NCBI GenBank assembly: GCA_964539665.1
Contig: CAZIKB010000012.1
Span: forward strand, 12,181 to 76,180
From: CAZIKB01 sp964539665
GTDB lineage: Bacteria > Zhuqueibacterota > Zhuqueibacteria > Oceanimicrobiales > Oceanimicrobiaceae
Direction: 5' to 3'
Length of the DNA stretch: 64,000 nucleotides
Of the stretch, positions 46,338 to 55,767 are shown in pieces. Every line of letters starts with the position of its first letter. Position 1 is the first letter of the stretch. The position numbers and the translations under genes are program-made. Under the pieces are notes generated by a model. That model ran no database searches and was not told the origin of the DNA. It worked only from the letters and a program-made list of their open reading frames with translations.

Positions 46338-47072
46338 ATGGAATTACAAAATAAAGTAGCTCTTGTAACCGGGGGAGCCATCCGAATTGGAAAAGCCATT
46401 GCGATAAGCCTCGCGAAAGAGGGAGTTAAATTAGCGCTTCAATACAACCGATCCAGCGTCATGGCCCAAAAAACTTTATCGCAGGTTGAATCAATTGGCA
46501 CAGAGGCTGTACTTATTCAAGGCGATTTCACTCAGGTTGAAAATATAGAAAATGTAGTAAAAACATGTCTTCAAAAATTTAAAAGAATTGACATTCTTAT
46601 CAATAATGCTGCGATATATTATAAAACCCCGCTTGGAGAAACAACCGAAAATCAATGGGATGACCTTTTAAATATAAACCTGAAAGCGCCATTTTTCTGT
46701 GCCCAATACGTTTCAAATTTCATGAAAAAGCAAAAATCCGGAAAAATAATCAACATTGCTGACGTGGCAGGCATATCTCCGTGGCCTGGCTATATACCCT
46801 ACTCTGCCTCCAAAGCGGGTCTGATTTCAATTACTAAAGGATTAGCCAAAGCGCTCGCCCCTGATATTCAAGTAAATGCAATAGCTTCCGGAACAGTTTT
46901 AATGCATGAAAATATCACAGAAGAGTTTGAGAACGAAGTTAGAAATATGTCTCTTTTAAAAAAAATTGGCGCTCCACAGGACGTTGTAAATGCCAACCTG
47001 TTTCTACTCAAGGGCAGTGACTTTATTACAGGGGAAATTATTGTAATTGACGGAGGGAGACTTTTAGTTTAA
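46338..47072 (+). CDS. Short-chain dehydrogenase of the pteridine reductase/FolM type
   Basis: 244 residues, a Rossmann SDR. The cofactor motif is TGGAIRIG (11-18), and QYNRSS (35-40) is the NADPH-type loop of pteridine reductases. NNAA is at 89-92. The catalytic Y155 and K159 are in YSASK. The usual catalytic serine 13 residues before Y155 is aspartate D142 (NIADVAG), as in PTR1 and E. coli FolM. Those enzymes reduce dihydromonapterin, pterins or dihydrofolate. So this is most likely a pteridine reductase rather than a fatty-acid or sugar SDR; biochemical specificity is an inference. Confidence 0.8.
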   Translation: MELQNKVALVTGGAIRIGKAIAISLAKEGVKLALQYNRSSVMAQKTLSQVESIGTEAVLIQGDFTQVENIENVVKTCLQKFKRIDILINNAAIYYKTPLGETTENQWDDLLNINLKAPFFCAQYVSNFMKKQKSGKIINIADVAGISPWPGYIPYSASKAGLISITKGLAKALAPDIQVNAIASGTVLMHENITEEFENEVRNMSLLKKIGAPQDVVNANLFLLKGSDFITGEIIVIDGGRLLV

Positions 47073-47093
47073 CCGAAGCGATTGTTAAAAAGA

Positions 47094-47145
47094 GTTCAAG
47101 CTTTAGCTTGAGAACTGATATCGCCACACAAGCTAAAGCTTGAAC
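47094..47145. repeat. Perfect 17-bp inverted repeat between convergent genes
   Basis: GTTCAAGCTTTAGCTTG (47094-47110) and CAAGCTAAAGCTTGAAC (47129-47145) are exact reverse complements separated by 18 bases. It lies between the ends of two convergent genes, so it could be a bidirectional terminator, though no T-run follows. The stem sequence has the character of a dispersed palindromic element. Confidence 0.75.
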
Positions 47146-47162
47146 ACCGAACACATAATCAA

Positions 47163-48155
47163 TCAGAAAAATAGGGTACTTTTAGGGAAAAGTCCAAAAA
47201 TACCGCCTGTATGAATAAACAAAACATTTTCATCTTTTGTGAATTTGTTCTTGCGAATTTGATCAGCTAAACCCGACATAGCCTTACCTGTGTAAATCGG
47301 GTCCAGGATAATGCCCTCGGCTACTGCCACTTTTTTTATCAAATCGATTTCGTTCTGGCTGCTCAGGCCATAGCCTTTGCCAACATAACCATCGATTATA
47401 TTTATATCTTTTTTACTGATTTTTAAATCCAATTTGAAAGTTTTTTGCATATTCTGCATTATATTATAAATCCTGTTGACAAAATAGGCTTCATCATCAC
47501 AGACGTTTATACCTTGAATCTGAGCTGGTATATCAAATAAATATTTTCCAAGCAGTAGGCCGGCATAGGTTCCTCCAGAACCCACCGCGGATACAATGTG
47601 GTGTATTTTTATTTTCATTCTGCTCAGTTGCTTTGCAATTTCCTCAGCAGCCTTTAGATAACCCAGAGCTCCTATTTCATTAGAACCGCCTTCAGGAATC
47701 ACGTATGCTTTATTTCCCTGATTTTTAAGCTTTTCGGCAATCTCGTTCATGATTTCATCAACGCGTAAATACTCATCCTGAGTAACATACTGAATTTCTG
47801 CGCCAACCAATCTGCTTAAAAACAAATTGCCTTGCAATGCTACTCCCATGCCATTCCTTAACACCAAGTGTGATTTTAAACCTACTTTTGCAGCGGCCAC
47901 TGCCGTAGCTCTCGCATGATTTGACTGGCTACCGCCACAGGTGATGACGTGGCTACAGTTTTGTTTTAAAGCTTCAGCAAATAAAAATTCCAGCTTTCTA
48001 ATTTTATTACCGGTTGTCCCAATTCCTGTAAAATCATCTCTTTTAATATAAATTTGTGCCCCTCCAAATAGTTGCGTAACTTTGTCAAGTTTTTCAATTG
48101 GGGTTGGCAATTGTGCTAATTTTATTGAATCAGGATATTCGAATGACATAGACAA
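47163..48155 (-). CDS. PLP-dependent D-cysteine desulfhydrase / ACC deaminase family enzyme
   Basis: 330 residues, fold type II PLP enzyme. K51 in TTGNKIRKLEFL is the Schiff-base lysine; GGSQSNHARATAVAAAK follows with the cofactor contact serine and asparagine, and GSGGTYAGLLLG binds the phosphate. Members of this family are D-cysteine desulfhydrase, ACC deaminase or L-cysteate lyase; the sequence alone does not settle it. It reads toward the inverted repeat at 47094. 21 bp after the M50 protease gene. Confidence 0.85.
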   Translation of the reverse strand: MSMSFEYPDSIKLAQLPTPIEKLDKVTQLFGGAQIYIKRDDFTGIGTTGNKIRKLEFLFAEALKQNCSHVITCGGSQSNHARATAVAAAKVGLKSHLVLRNGMGVALQGNLFLSRLVGAEIQYVTQDEYLRVDEIMNEIAEKLKNQGNKAYVIPEGGSNEIGALGYLKAAEEIAKQLSRMKIKIHHIVSAVGSGGTYAGLLLGKYLFDIPAQIQGINVCDDEAYFVNRIYNIMQNMQKTFKLDLKISKKDINIIDGYVGKGYGLSSQNEIDLIKKVAVAEGIILDPIYTGKAMSGLADQIRKNKFTKDENVLFIHTGGIFGLFPKSTLFF

Positions 48156-48176
48156 TTTCTCCCAAATTAGGATACT

Positions 48177-49079
48177 CTATATTTTAAATGGCTGAGGAGT
48201 AAATGATAGAACAAAAATGATCAATGTTATGATACCTATCACAACTCGGTTACTGTCTATTGGGGTCTCATCCATAGTTGGTGGATGGCGATAGCCAAAC
48301 CAAATTATTAAAATTATTAATAAAACCCACCCCGGATACATAAAGATGCAAATTAAACTGAAGCTTATCAAAGCAATAGTAGCAACGAATTTATGATTTT
48401 TACCCAGTAAAGCATAGACAATGTGGCCGCCATCAAGCTGACCAATTGGTAGCAGATTTAACGCCGTTACGAACAATCCTGCCCAGCCTGCAAATGCTAA
48501 CGGATGCATTAATACATCCTGGCCTTCGGGAAGTGTGCCAATTGCTAATTTTGAGATCTGAGCATAGAGAAACGATTCCCCCAAAGAAACAGTACTCAGT
48601 GCAATCTGGGGTGTCATTTCGATAATTTCAGAAAGCTGGACGCCAAAATATATGGATGGGATGGTTATCGCCAATCCAGCTAAGGGACCCGCCACCGCCA
48701 CATCGAACAAGGCTTTTCGACTTGGAATACGAGACTCCATTTTGATTACCGCACCCATAGTGCCAAATGGATTCAGATACGGAATTGGGAACGGTATGAA
48801 ATATGGCAGTGTTGCCTTAATCCCGTGTTTTTTACACATCAAATAGTGCCCCATTTCATGAGCAAAAAGTATGGATATTATAGAGCCGCTATACCAGAAT
48901 CCCGCCTGCCAGTAGCCATTTTGGAGCCAGCCGGTTATAAAGGTGGTAAAGCAGGTTGCAAAAAATAAAATTACATTTAATCTGGGATTATCACTTCGTA
49001 GTTTATCGAAAATACGAAACCGTTTTTTAGAATAAAATTGCTGATAATGGTCTTCGTAATTTTGGTATCTATCATTCAT
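48177..49079 (-). CDS. M50-family membrane metalloprotease (site-2 protease-like)
   Basis: 300 residues with about six membrane segments. The zinc motif is H74-E75-M-G-H78 (AHEMGHYLMCKKHGI), with the second motif NLLPIGQLDGGHIVYALLG holding the third ligand aspartate. VAVAGPLAGLAITIPS lies between them. No PDZ or CBS domain. It is similar to the large, PDZ-less plant EGY/bacterial relatives. It could release membrane-bound regulators such as anti-sigma factors (inference). It precedes the desulfhydrase gene. Confidence 0.88.
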   Translation of the reverse strand: MNDRYQNYEDHYQQFYSKKRFRIFDKLRSDNPRLNVILFFATCFTTFITGWLQNGYWQAGFWYSGSIISILFAHEMGHYLMCKKHGIKATLPYFIPFPIPYLNPFGTMGAVIKMESRIPSRKALFDVAVAGPLAGLAITIPSIYFGVQLSEIIEMTPQIALSTVSLGESFLYAQISKLAIGTLPEGQDVLMHPLAFAGWAGLFVTALNLLPIGQLDGGHIVYALLGKNHKFVATIALISFSLICIFMYPGWVLLIILIIWFGYRHPPTMDETPIDSNRVVIGIITLIIFVLSFTPQPFKI

Positions 49080-49471
49080 CTAATTAAAAAGCCCCGCTGT
49101 ATTTTTGATTCAGGTGATGAAGTAATAAGGATATATGGATTTAGAGTATTCATCATCACCTTATTTCCCTATATACTTAAATCCGACTAGCTCATTCTCT
49201 CTAATTCCAATATTTATCATCCCTCCTCATATATATTATCGACTTATTTTTCACTATTTTGGTTGATATATTAAACAGAATATTTGCAATTAATTTCCAA
49301 AATGATCAATCGAAATTATCTTACCGGTGAATCCTCACAAATAATGCCACAATTGATGAAACCGTTTCTGAAAGCAAGTATAGCTAAATTACCTCTAACA
49401 ATCAAGATTTATATTCCCTGAATTTGTCCAATTACATAACCTGTGCATGAACGCAGCCTATCTCAAACCGA
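49080..49471. other. 392-bp intergenic region
   Basis: Between the radical SAM stop and the M50 start (both minus strand). No coding frame is visible. A weak 9-bp inverted repeat (AGGTGATGA 49112-49120 with TCATCACCT 49153-49161) lies near the M50 start and might be a leader hairpin or an operator. The rest is AT-rich and featureless to me. Confidence 0.5.
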
Positions 49472-50893
49472 TTAAAACTGACTTTTCATTTGCCGTACCT
49501 GGCTTTCAACATCACGATGAATTTGACCTGTCGCCAATTCAAGATTTAAATGATTGGCCAGTGAGTTTATTTTATCAAAAGTACTTAATGTAGTGCCTGG
49601 CGGTTGTATGGGTATTATTGAATTGTTAGCCAGTAAAGGATCAGCATTTTCAGGATAGTCAGAATATTGCTTTGCTCGCTGCCATTCCACTGTGCCTGGG
49701 ATAGGTGAGAATACAGCTAACCTGATTTTCACTCCCTGAGAATGAACAAAGGCCATGCTCCAAAGTACTTCTTCAATTGATTGACCAGGTAAAGCTGCCA
49801 AAATATAAGCTTTGAGGCTGCCAGTTTTATATCCAGCCTGGCAAAGATATCTCACTCCGCGAATAAATGTATCATTCGTTACTTTTTTACACATATCGTT
49901 TTGTCTGTCAGGATTCCCCGTTTCATAACTCAAGTGTATTGTTTTGAAACCGGCCTGAAACATTTTTTCGGCAATGTTTTTATCTAAATGTTTTGTTTGT
50001 ATTCCATTGGGCGTATGAAAACTTACATCCCACCCTTTGTTTATTATTTCTTTTAAAATAATAGAAAAATGATTTTTATGGTCGGTTAATAATGCATCAT
50101 CATAAAATGCAAACTCTTTTATCTTTAATCTTTCATAATAATATTGCACTTCATCAACGACTTTTGATGGTTCTCGCCTGCGGTATTGCCCAGAAACTAA
50201 GCTGGAAGCACAAAAAGTACACTTTAACGGACAGCCCCTAGAAGTCAGTATAGTGATATACGTGAGGTTTTTATATAGATCGAAAGCAGGATACGGTAGC
50301 TCGTCTATTTGTTCAGAAAAAGCGTTGTAATCTCGCTTATTGCCAGTTAATGAATCTACAATTTTTAATGCAGCTAATTCTCCTTCGCCAGTAATAACAA
50401 AATCCGCACCGGTGGTTTCTTTGGCGTGTTTATGGCAAAGAGTGGGATAAATGCCGCCAAGTACGATAGGCACGTCGGAATATATCTTACGAATTTCCTC
50501 GATAGCCAATTGAACACCCTGATACCAATAAGTCATGCCGGAAGTGATTAAAACGACATCTGGTTCAGGTGTTTGACCAAGCTTACTTCGAAAAACCTGC
50601 AGAGGGAATCCATAACGGGCATAATTTCTTGGGATGTTTTTGTAGAGGCCGGGCTTCTGAATAACTTGCCGGTGAAATTTTCCAGTACTATAATAAATAT
50701 TATTAGGTGATTGAAGGCCTTGAAAATTCAATAACTCAGGATCATAACGATCCATACAGTCAATCAAAGATATATCGTAACTATATTGTCGTAAAACAGC
50801 CGCAATATAAAGTAGTCCCAGAGGTTTGAGCCAAAAATCATAGGCTGCAAAATCCGTAATCCACGGATTGCAGAGAAGTACTTTGCCATTCAT
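49472..50893 (-). CDS. Radical SAM protein with N-terminal B12-binding-like domain
   Basis: 473 residues. The cluster cysteines C221-x3-C225-x2-C228 (SRGCPLKCTFCASS) bind a 4Fe-4S cluster and SAM. The first 190 residues have the cobalamin-binding fold pattern (PLGLLYIAAVLRQYSYDISLIDC, IVLGGIYPTL, FVITGEGE) but no DxHxxG, so B12 may bind base-off without a histidine or not at all. These B12-radical SAM proteins methylate or rearrange unactivated carbons. Substrate unknown. It starts 6 bp after the REC-PP2C stop, so it probably belongs to the signalling operon. Confidence 0.85.
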   Translation of the reverse strand: MNGKVLLCNPWITDFAAYDFWLKPLGLLYIAAVLRQYSYDISLIDCMDRYDPELLNFQGLQSPNNIYYSTGKFHRQVIQKPGLYKNIPRNYARYGFPLQVFRSKLGQTPEPDVVLITSGMTYWYQGVQLAIEEIRKIYSDVPIVLGGIYPTLCHKHAKETTGADFVITGEGELAALKIVDSLTGNKRDYNAFSEQIDELPYPAFDLYKNLTYITILTSRGCPLKCTFCASSLVSGQYRRREPSKVVDEVQYYYERLKIKEFAFYDDALLTDHKNHFSIILKEIINKGWDVSFHTPNGIQTKHLDKNIAEKMFQAGFKTIHLSYETGNPDRQNDMCKKVTNDTFIRGVRYLCQAGYKTGSLKAYILAALPGQSIEEVLWSMAFVHSQGVKIRLAVFSPIPGTVEWQRAKQYSDYPENADPLLANNSIIPIQPPGTTLSTFDKINSLANHLNLELATGQIHRDVESQVRQMKSQF

Positions 50894-50899
50894 CTACAA

Positions 50900-52045
50900 C
50901 TACTTCATACCTGCGACAATTAAATATACATCGTCTTTTATGGGATTTGGTGTAAATTCATAAATCCCGTCCATTATTGTTTCGATAATCTCGTTCGCAG
51001 ATAAGTAAATACTTGATTTGAAAAAGTTTATAAATCCATCAATTCCTAATTGTTTTCCTTTAACGTCTTCGGCTTCAATTATTCCATCGGTATACATGAT
51101 GATTTTATCATCAGGGCCTATCATGATTATATCCTGAATGAATTTGTTTTCTTTCCGCTTTTCATAGCCTATAATGACATTCTGGGACTCCAATTTTACA
51201 AATTTATTTTCTCTACTTTTCCACAAAATAACCGAAGGGTGGGCGCTACCAGAATAAGTAAACGAGCCTTTTCTTAAATTAATCACTCCGGAAAACATGG
51301 TCAGGAACATAGCCATGCCTTCAAATGCGTGAAAAATAAAATTATTTACATCATACAAAATGGAATGAGGATGTGTTTTTTCACGAACAAGATTTCTAAT
51401 TTCACTACATATACGGTTAACCAGAAGAGCAGCAGTTATGCCGTGGCCGGTTACATCAATCAGGGTTAAATAGACATTTTCAATTCCGTCATAATAAATA
51501 TCAGCGAAATCACCACCCACGCCTATCATTGGCATATACTTTACGTTTACATCAATATTTGGTAAAGAAATTGCGCGGGGCACTAAACTTGTTTGGACAT
51601 GTTCAGCCAGGCTCAAATCCTTTTTTATCATCTCCTGATGGGTAGATAATTCTTTCTGTTGTTTTTCTATTTGAAGCTTAAAATTTCTTCTTTCTAATGC
51701 CTTTTGCGCCTTAAGCCTGAACTCTTCCATGTCAATAGGTTTGGTAAGATATTCAAACGCACCTAATTTCATGGCTTCAACGGCGCTCGCTACCGTTCCG
51801 TGCCCCGTTAGGATGAGTACTTCAGTGTTTTCATTATTTTCTTTGACAATCTTAAGGACATCGAGCCCGCCCTTTTCTTTCATGTGAAGATCAGTGACGA
51901 CCAGGTCATACTTCATTTTTTGGACTTCATCTTTCACTAATTTGCCGTCTGAAAGCTCCTTAACGGTGTGACCGTCTTTCTTTAATACTTCTGATAACAA
52001 AAATGTTATCGATTTTTCGTCGTCAACTACTAATATTGCAGCCAT
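50900..52045 (-). CDS. Response regulator with SpoIIE-type phosphatase output
   Basis: 381 residues: a receiver domain (acidic pair D8/D9, phospho-acceptor D52, LTKPID lysine) joined by a coiled-coil (130-155) to a PP2C/SpoIIE phosphatase domain. The phosphatase motifs GVGGDFADIYY, LIDVTGHGITAALL and MYTDGIIEAED hold the metal aspartates. This RsbU/RssB-like design dephosphorylates a STAS antagonist when the receiver is phosphorylated, releasing a sigma or other target. The nearest STAS protein is at 55768-56118. Gap to the radical SAM gene is 6 bp. Confidence 0.92.
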   Translation of the reverse strand: MAAILVVDDEKSITFLLSEVLKKDGHTVKELSDGKLVKDEVQKMKYDLVVTDLHMKEKGGLDVLKIVKENNENTEVLILTGHGTVASAVEAMKLGAFEYLTKPIDMEEFRLKAQKALERRNFKLQIEKQQKELSTHQEMIKKDLSLAEHVQTSLVPRAISLPNIDVNVKYMPMIGVGGDFADIYYDGIENVYLTLIDVTGHGITAALLVNRICSEIRNLVREKTHPHSILYDVNNFIFHAFEGMAMFLTMFSGVINLRKGSFTYSGSAHPSVILWKSRENKFVKLESQNVIIGYEKRKENKFIQDIIMIGPDDKIIMYTDGIIEAEDVKGKQLGIDGFINFFKSSIYLSANEIIETIMDGIYEFTPNPIKDDVYLIVAGMK

Positions 52046-52065
52046 AAAACTCAGAATTATGATTA

Positions 52066-53415
52066 TTATAAATTTTCTTTTGTTATTTTTATGACCATGC
52101 CGCTTAACGCCAGAATAGCAATTAAGTTTGGAATGGCCATCATTCCATTTAAAATATCACCAATATTCCATACAAATTCGACTTTGGTAAAACCACCAAT
52201 AAAAATCACAATACAAAAAGCCCACCGATAAGGCGTTTTTATTTTATTACCAAATAAGTATGCAAAACTTTGTTCACCCAAATAAGGCCAGCCAATGAGT
52301 GATGAATATCCGAACAATAATGAGCTTACCAACACTATCCACCCGCCAATTTGAGGAAAAGCTAAATTGAAAGCGTCTGAAGTTAAAGCTGTACTGGTTT
52401 GACCTGATTGCCAGACTCCTGTCACCAAAATCACCAGGGCCGTCATCGTACAGATGATCAATGTGTCCACGAAAACACCAAGCATGGCTATCAGACCTTG
52501 ATTCACCGGATTGGCTGTTTTTGCTGCTCCGTGTGCAACTGGTGCACTACCTATCCCCGCTTCATTCGAATATGAGCCTCGTGCGACTCCATAGCGAATA
52601 GAAGCTTGAATAGTTGCACCTGCAAATCCCCCGACTGCTGCGGTTGGATGGAACGCATTATTAAATATCAGTGCAAATGCTTGAGGAATTTTATCGTAGA
52701 AAAGAATAAGAACAAACAATCCGGCCCCTATATATATCAAAGACATAAGAGGTGTGAGTTTTTCAGCAAATTTCCCAATCCTGCGAAGCCCGCCAATAAT
52801 CACAAGCCAGGTAATTAAAGCTAATGCTGCCGCCGTAACAATTACAGGCAATCCTGTATTGTGATTAATGACTAATGAAATCGAATTGGACTGAATCATT
52901 GTTGTCGAAAACAAAGCTTTGCATCCCATAAAAAATGCAAACACACCTGCTAACCAGCGCCATCCTAATCCATCCCGAATATAATACATTGGACCTGCTG
53001 CTATACTGCCGTCTTTGGTTTGGATGCGGTACTTAACTCCCAACACAGATTCTGCAAACATAGTAGCCATGCCAAACACTGCGGATAACCACATCCAGAA
53101 AATGGCGCCCGGGCCGCCTAAAATTATTGCGGTTGCTACGCCTCCAATATTACCATTGCCGATTGCTGCAGCTAATGCAACCATTAAGGCCTGGAATGGC
53201 GAAATATCGCCCTTTTCCTGTATAGAAGATTTGGTTTTTTTACCAGTACCTTTGAATAATAATTTAAATGCTAGCTTAAATTTTCTAAACTGAATGAGAT
53301 CAGATCTTAATGTAAAGAAAAGACCAGTACCAAAGAGTAGTATTAAAGTTGGTATTCCCCATACAACGTTGCTAATTAAGGAAATTAATTCATAGTACCA
53401 TTGCAAAGCTTTCAA
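52066..53415 (-). CDS. Sodium:alanine/glycine symporter (AGCS family)
   Basis: 449 residues with about eleven membrane segments. Signature parts: WGIPTLILLFGTGLFFTLRSDLIQFRKF at the N-terminus and the AAIGNGNIGGVATAIILGGPGAIFWMWLSAVFGMATMFAES core. It imports alanine or glycine with sodium across the inner membrane. It sits inside the phosphatase gene run, 20 bp before the REC-PP2C gene and 39 bp after the GAF-PP2C gene. No glycine riboswitch fits in that small gap. Confidence 0.93.
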   Translation of the reverse strand: MKALQWYYELISLISNVVWGIPTLILLFGTGLFFTLRSDLIQFRKFKLAFKLLFKGTGKKTKSSIQEKGDISPFQALMVALAAAIGNGNIGGVATAIILGGPGAIFWMWLSAVFGMATMFAESVLGVKYRIQTKDGSIAAGPMYYIRDGLGWRWLAGVFAFFMGCKALFSTTMIQSNSISLVINHNTGLPVIVTAAALALITWLVIIGGLRRIGKFAEKLTPLMSLIYIGAGLFVLILFYDKIPQAFALIFNNAFHPTAAVGGFAGATIQASIRYGVARGSYSNEAGIGSAPVAHGAAKTANPVNQGLIAMLGVFVDTLIICTMTALVILVTGVWQSGQTSTALTSDAFNLAFPQIGGWIVLVSSLLFGYSSLIGWPYLGEQSFAYLFGNKIKTPYRWAFCIVIFIGGFTKVEFVWNIGDILNGMMAIPNLIAILALSGMVIKITKENL

Positions 53416-53454
53416 TCCCTTGTTTCAAAGCAAAGTGGATAAATTCGATTATGA

Positions 53455-55215
53455 TTATAGTATTTTAATGATTAAGATTGTAATATCGTCGGCTTGAGGC
53501 TGACCTTCGGAAAATTTATAAACAGCCATTTTTAAATTTTGCAACATATCTTCTGCCGATGAATTATAATTTTCAATTACTGATTCTTCTACGCGTTTTT
53601 CCTCAAATTCTTCTTCTTCAGCATTCATAGCTTCGGTAACACCATCCGTGAACATAACTATACAATCGCCAGATTGGAGTTGCACAGTCTCGGTCAAATA
53701 CGGCACATTAGGCATCATTCCGAGAATCAGGCCGCCCTCTTCTAAATTTTGAAAAGAGTGATCTTTATGGAATAGGTATGGCGGGTTGTGACCAGCGTTG
53801 ACTGATGTAAAGGTTCTGTCTTGCAAATCTATTATCCCCAGGAAGTATGTAATGAATTTATCATAGCCAGTATTTTGGTGGATTAAATTATTAATACGAC
53901 TGGTAATTTCGTCTATTTCTAAATTTGTATTAATAAGCGCATGCAAACTTGCCTGTAGATTCGACATTAATAATGCTGCCGGCGCTCCTTTCCCTGAAAC
54001 ATCTGCAATGCAAAAAGCATATTGATGCTCATTGACCTTTATGCAATCGAAGTAATCGCCACCAACCTGTCTTGAAGAAATATTTACAGCAGCAATATCA
54101 TAATTCTCAATTCGGGGGCATGCATCTGGCAGCAATTGTTTTTGAATGTCACTGGCAATTTGTAATTCTTCCTCTAATCTCTGCTTCTCTAATGTTTCTT
54201 CAAATAATCGTGCATTTTCAATCGATATCATGGACAAATTGCCCAAGGTAGTTAAAAAATCAAGTTCTTCTTTTGAGAATTTGCTTTTAGTAATCTTCTC
54301 TCCTAAGGCAATTACTCCTTTTGTTTCATTTTGAATACGCATTGGTATTAATGCAGAAACAGCAATTTCAGTTAATTTTGAAAATATGTCATTTTCACTT
54401 TTTTCATTAACAATTACAGGCTGAGCCAATTGAAGCAATTCAGCGCAAAGTCCAGCATTGATTGGTGCAATTAATTCAGTTACATTCTGGAATCCTTTAT
54501 TTAATTTCAAAGCCATATTCCCATTAATGTTTAAAAAAATGAGACATCGGTTGACCATCAATTCACCCATAATGGAATAGGCTAATAAATTCACAATGTT
54601 CTCTGACTCCAAAGTCGAGTTTAATTCTTTGCCAATTTCAAATAATGTATTAAGTTCTTGTACTTTTTTATCTAATTGTTTGTTAACATCTTTTAATTCC
54701 TGAAAAATGAGACCATTTTGAACGGAGGTCGCTGCAATATTTGAAAGCGAATTTAAATATTCTAATTCAGGGTCAAAAAACTCATTTCCTAATATTTTAT
54801 TTCCGTAGCCAATGAGACCTAAATTTTTACCATTGTGAAGAATGGGAATCACTAACTCAATACCATTTCTTTGAAAAAATCCTTGCCATGCTAAAGCATC
54901 TAAATTCTTAATAAATTCAGGTTTTTGTGGGAAATCATCGATTTGGATACCAGTTCCTATGAGTGATTTGGGAAGGCCTTTTAAAGTTTCAATGACAAAG
55001 CCCTTAGAATTTTTAGCTATTAAAACAACACCTTTCCCAATAAGCATTTTCCCCATGGGTGTTAATAATATAGTGTCCAAAATCGTTTTAAGATTCAAGG
55101 AGGAATTTAAGGCCTTACTCAAATCAAATAGTGCTTGAAGCTCATAAAGCTTTTCGTCTAACTGAGTAAACTCTTTTTTTTCATTTATGTTATTCAACAC
55201 GGCTTGTGTTTCCAA
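53455..55215 (-). CDS. GAF-GAF-SpoIIE phosphatase
   Basis: 586 residues: two GAF-like sensor domains (about 25-170 and 185-335) linked by coiled-coils, then a PP2C/SpoIIE domain. Motifs RQVGGDYFDCIKV, FCIADVSGKGAPAALLMS and VMFTDGVTEAMN hold the active-site aspartates. Soluble; the inputs are likely small ligands bound by the GAF domains. It should dephosphorylate a STAS antagonist. It follows the RsbW-like gene by 12 bp. Confidence 0.92.
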   Translation of the reverse strand: METQAVLNNINEKKEFTQLDEKLYELQALFDLSKALNSSLNLKTILDTILLTPMGKMLIGKGVVLIAKNSKGFVIETLKGLPKSLIGTGIQIDDFPQKPEFIKNLDALAWQGFFQRNGIELVIPILHNGKNLGLIGYGNKILGNEFFDPELEYLNSLSNIAATSVQNGLIFQELKDVNKQLDKKVQELNTLFEIGKELNSTLESENIVNLLAYSIMGELMVNRCLIFLNINGNMALKLNKGFQNVTELIAPINAGLCAELLQLAQPVIVNEKSENDIFSKLTEIAVSALIPMRIQNETKGVIALGEKITKSKFSKEELDFLTTLGNLSMISIENARLFEETLEKQRLEEELQIASDIQKQLLPDACPRIENYDIAAVNISSRQVGGDYFDCIKVNEHQYAFCIADVSGKGAPAALLMSNLQASLHALINTNLEIDEITSRINNLIHQNTGYDKFITYFLGIIDLQDRTFTSVNAGHNPPYLFHKDHSFQNLEEGGLILGMMPNVPYLTETVQLQSGDCIVMFTDGVTEAMNAEEEEFEEKRVEESVIENYNSSAEDMLQNLKMAVYKFSEGQPQADDITILIIKIL

Positions 55216-55227
55216 AGATTAGAGATA

Positions 55228-55701
55228 TTAATTTGAAACGGTTTTGTTCCTTGAAATGTCTTTATTAAGATATTTTATCATTTTAACTTGATTCCTGATT
55301 CCTGGTTTTACATCAAAATCAACTTTATCCATAAGTGTTTCAATCAGATAGATCCCCAGGCCACCTACCCGCATTTCTGATATATACTTACTCATATTTG
55401 GAAGTTTAACATCTTGCGGCTCAAAGCCTTTTCCCTTATCAGAAACAATGACCATCATTTTCTTAGTGTCAATTTTGATTTCTACGTCAATGAGTTGATT
55501 TATATTTTTTCCGTATGCATGTTTGATAACATTTGCACATGCTTCATCAACAGCAAGCTCAATTTTGCTAATGTCGTCTTTATTGAATCCAACTTTATTT
55601 GCCACGTTGGCTACAAGCTCTCGAATGATAGAGAGATTATCAGATTGGCTGGGCAATTTTAAATGATACTTTTTTTGAATCTTAGGCAAGACATTCACCA
55701 C
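55228..55701 (-). CDS. RsbW-like serine kinase (anti-sigma-type HATPase)
   Basis: 157 residues, a GHKL ATPase fold. The N-box is IELAVDEACANVIKHAYGKN (N57), the G1 box VSDKGKGFEP (D88), and the G2 box is GGLGIYLIETL. Length fits RsbW/SpoIIAB proteins, which bind a sigma factor and phosphorylate a STAS antagonist. The listed GTG start has AAGGTGG immediately in front, so a TTG 4 codons later (55689), which has that site at a better distance, may be the real start. No sigma factor is encoded next to it, so its target is unknown. Confidence 0.9.
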   Translation of the reverse strand: MVNVLPKIQKKYHLKLPSQSDNLSIIRELVANVANKVGFNKDDISKIELAVDEACANVIKHAYGKNINQLIDVEIKIDTKKMMVIVSDKGKGFEPQDVKLPNMSKYISEMRVGGLGIYLIETLMDKVDFDVKPGIRNQVKMIKYLNKDISRNKTVSN

Positions 55702-55767
55702 CTTTTTTTAGGCTCCTATTCTTAAACGACCTGTCTGCTATTTTCATACTTGAATTTCATGATAAAG

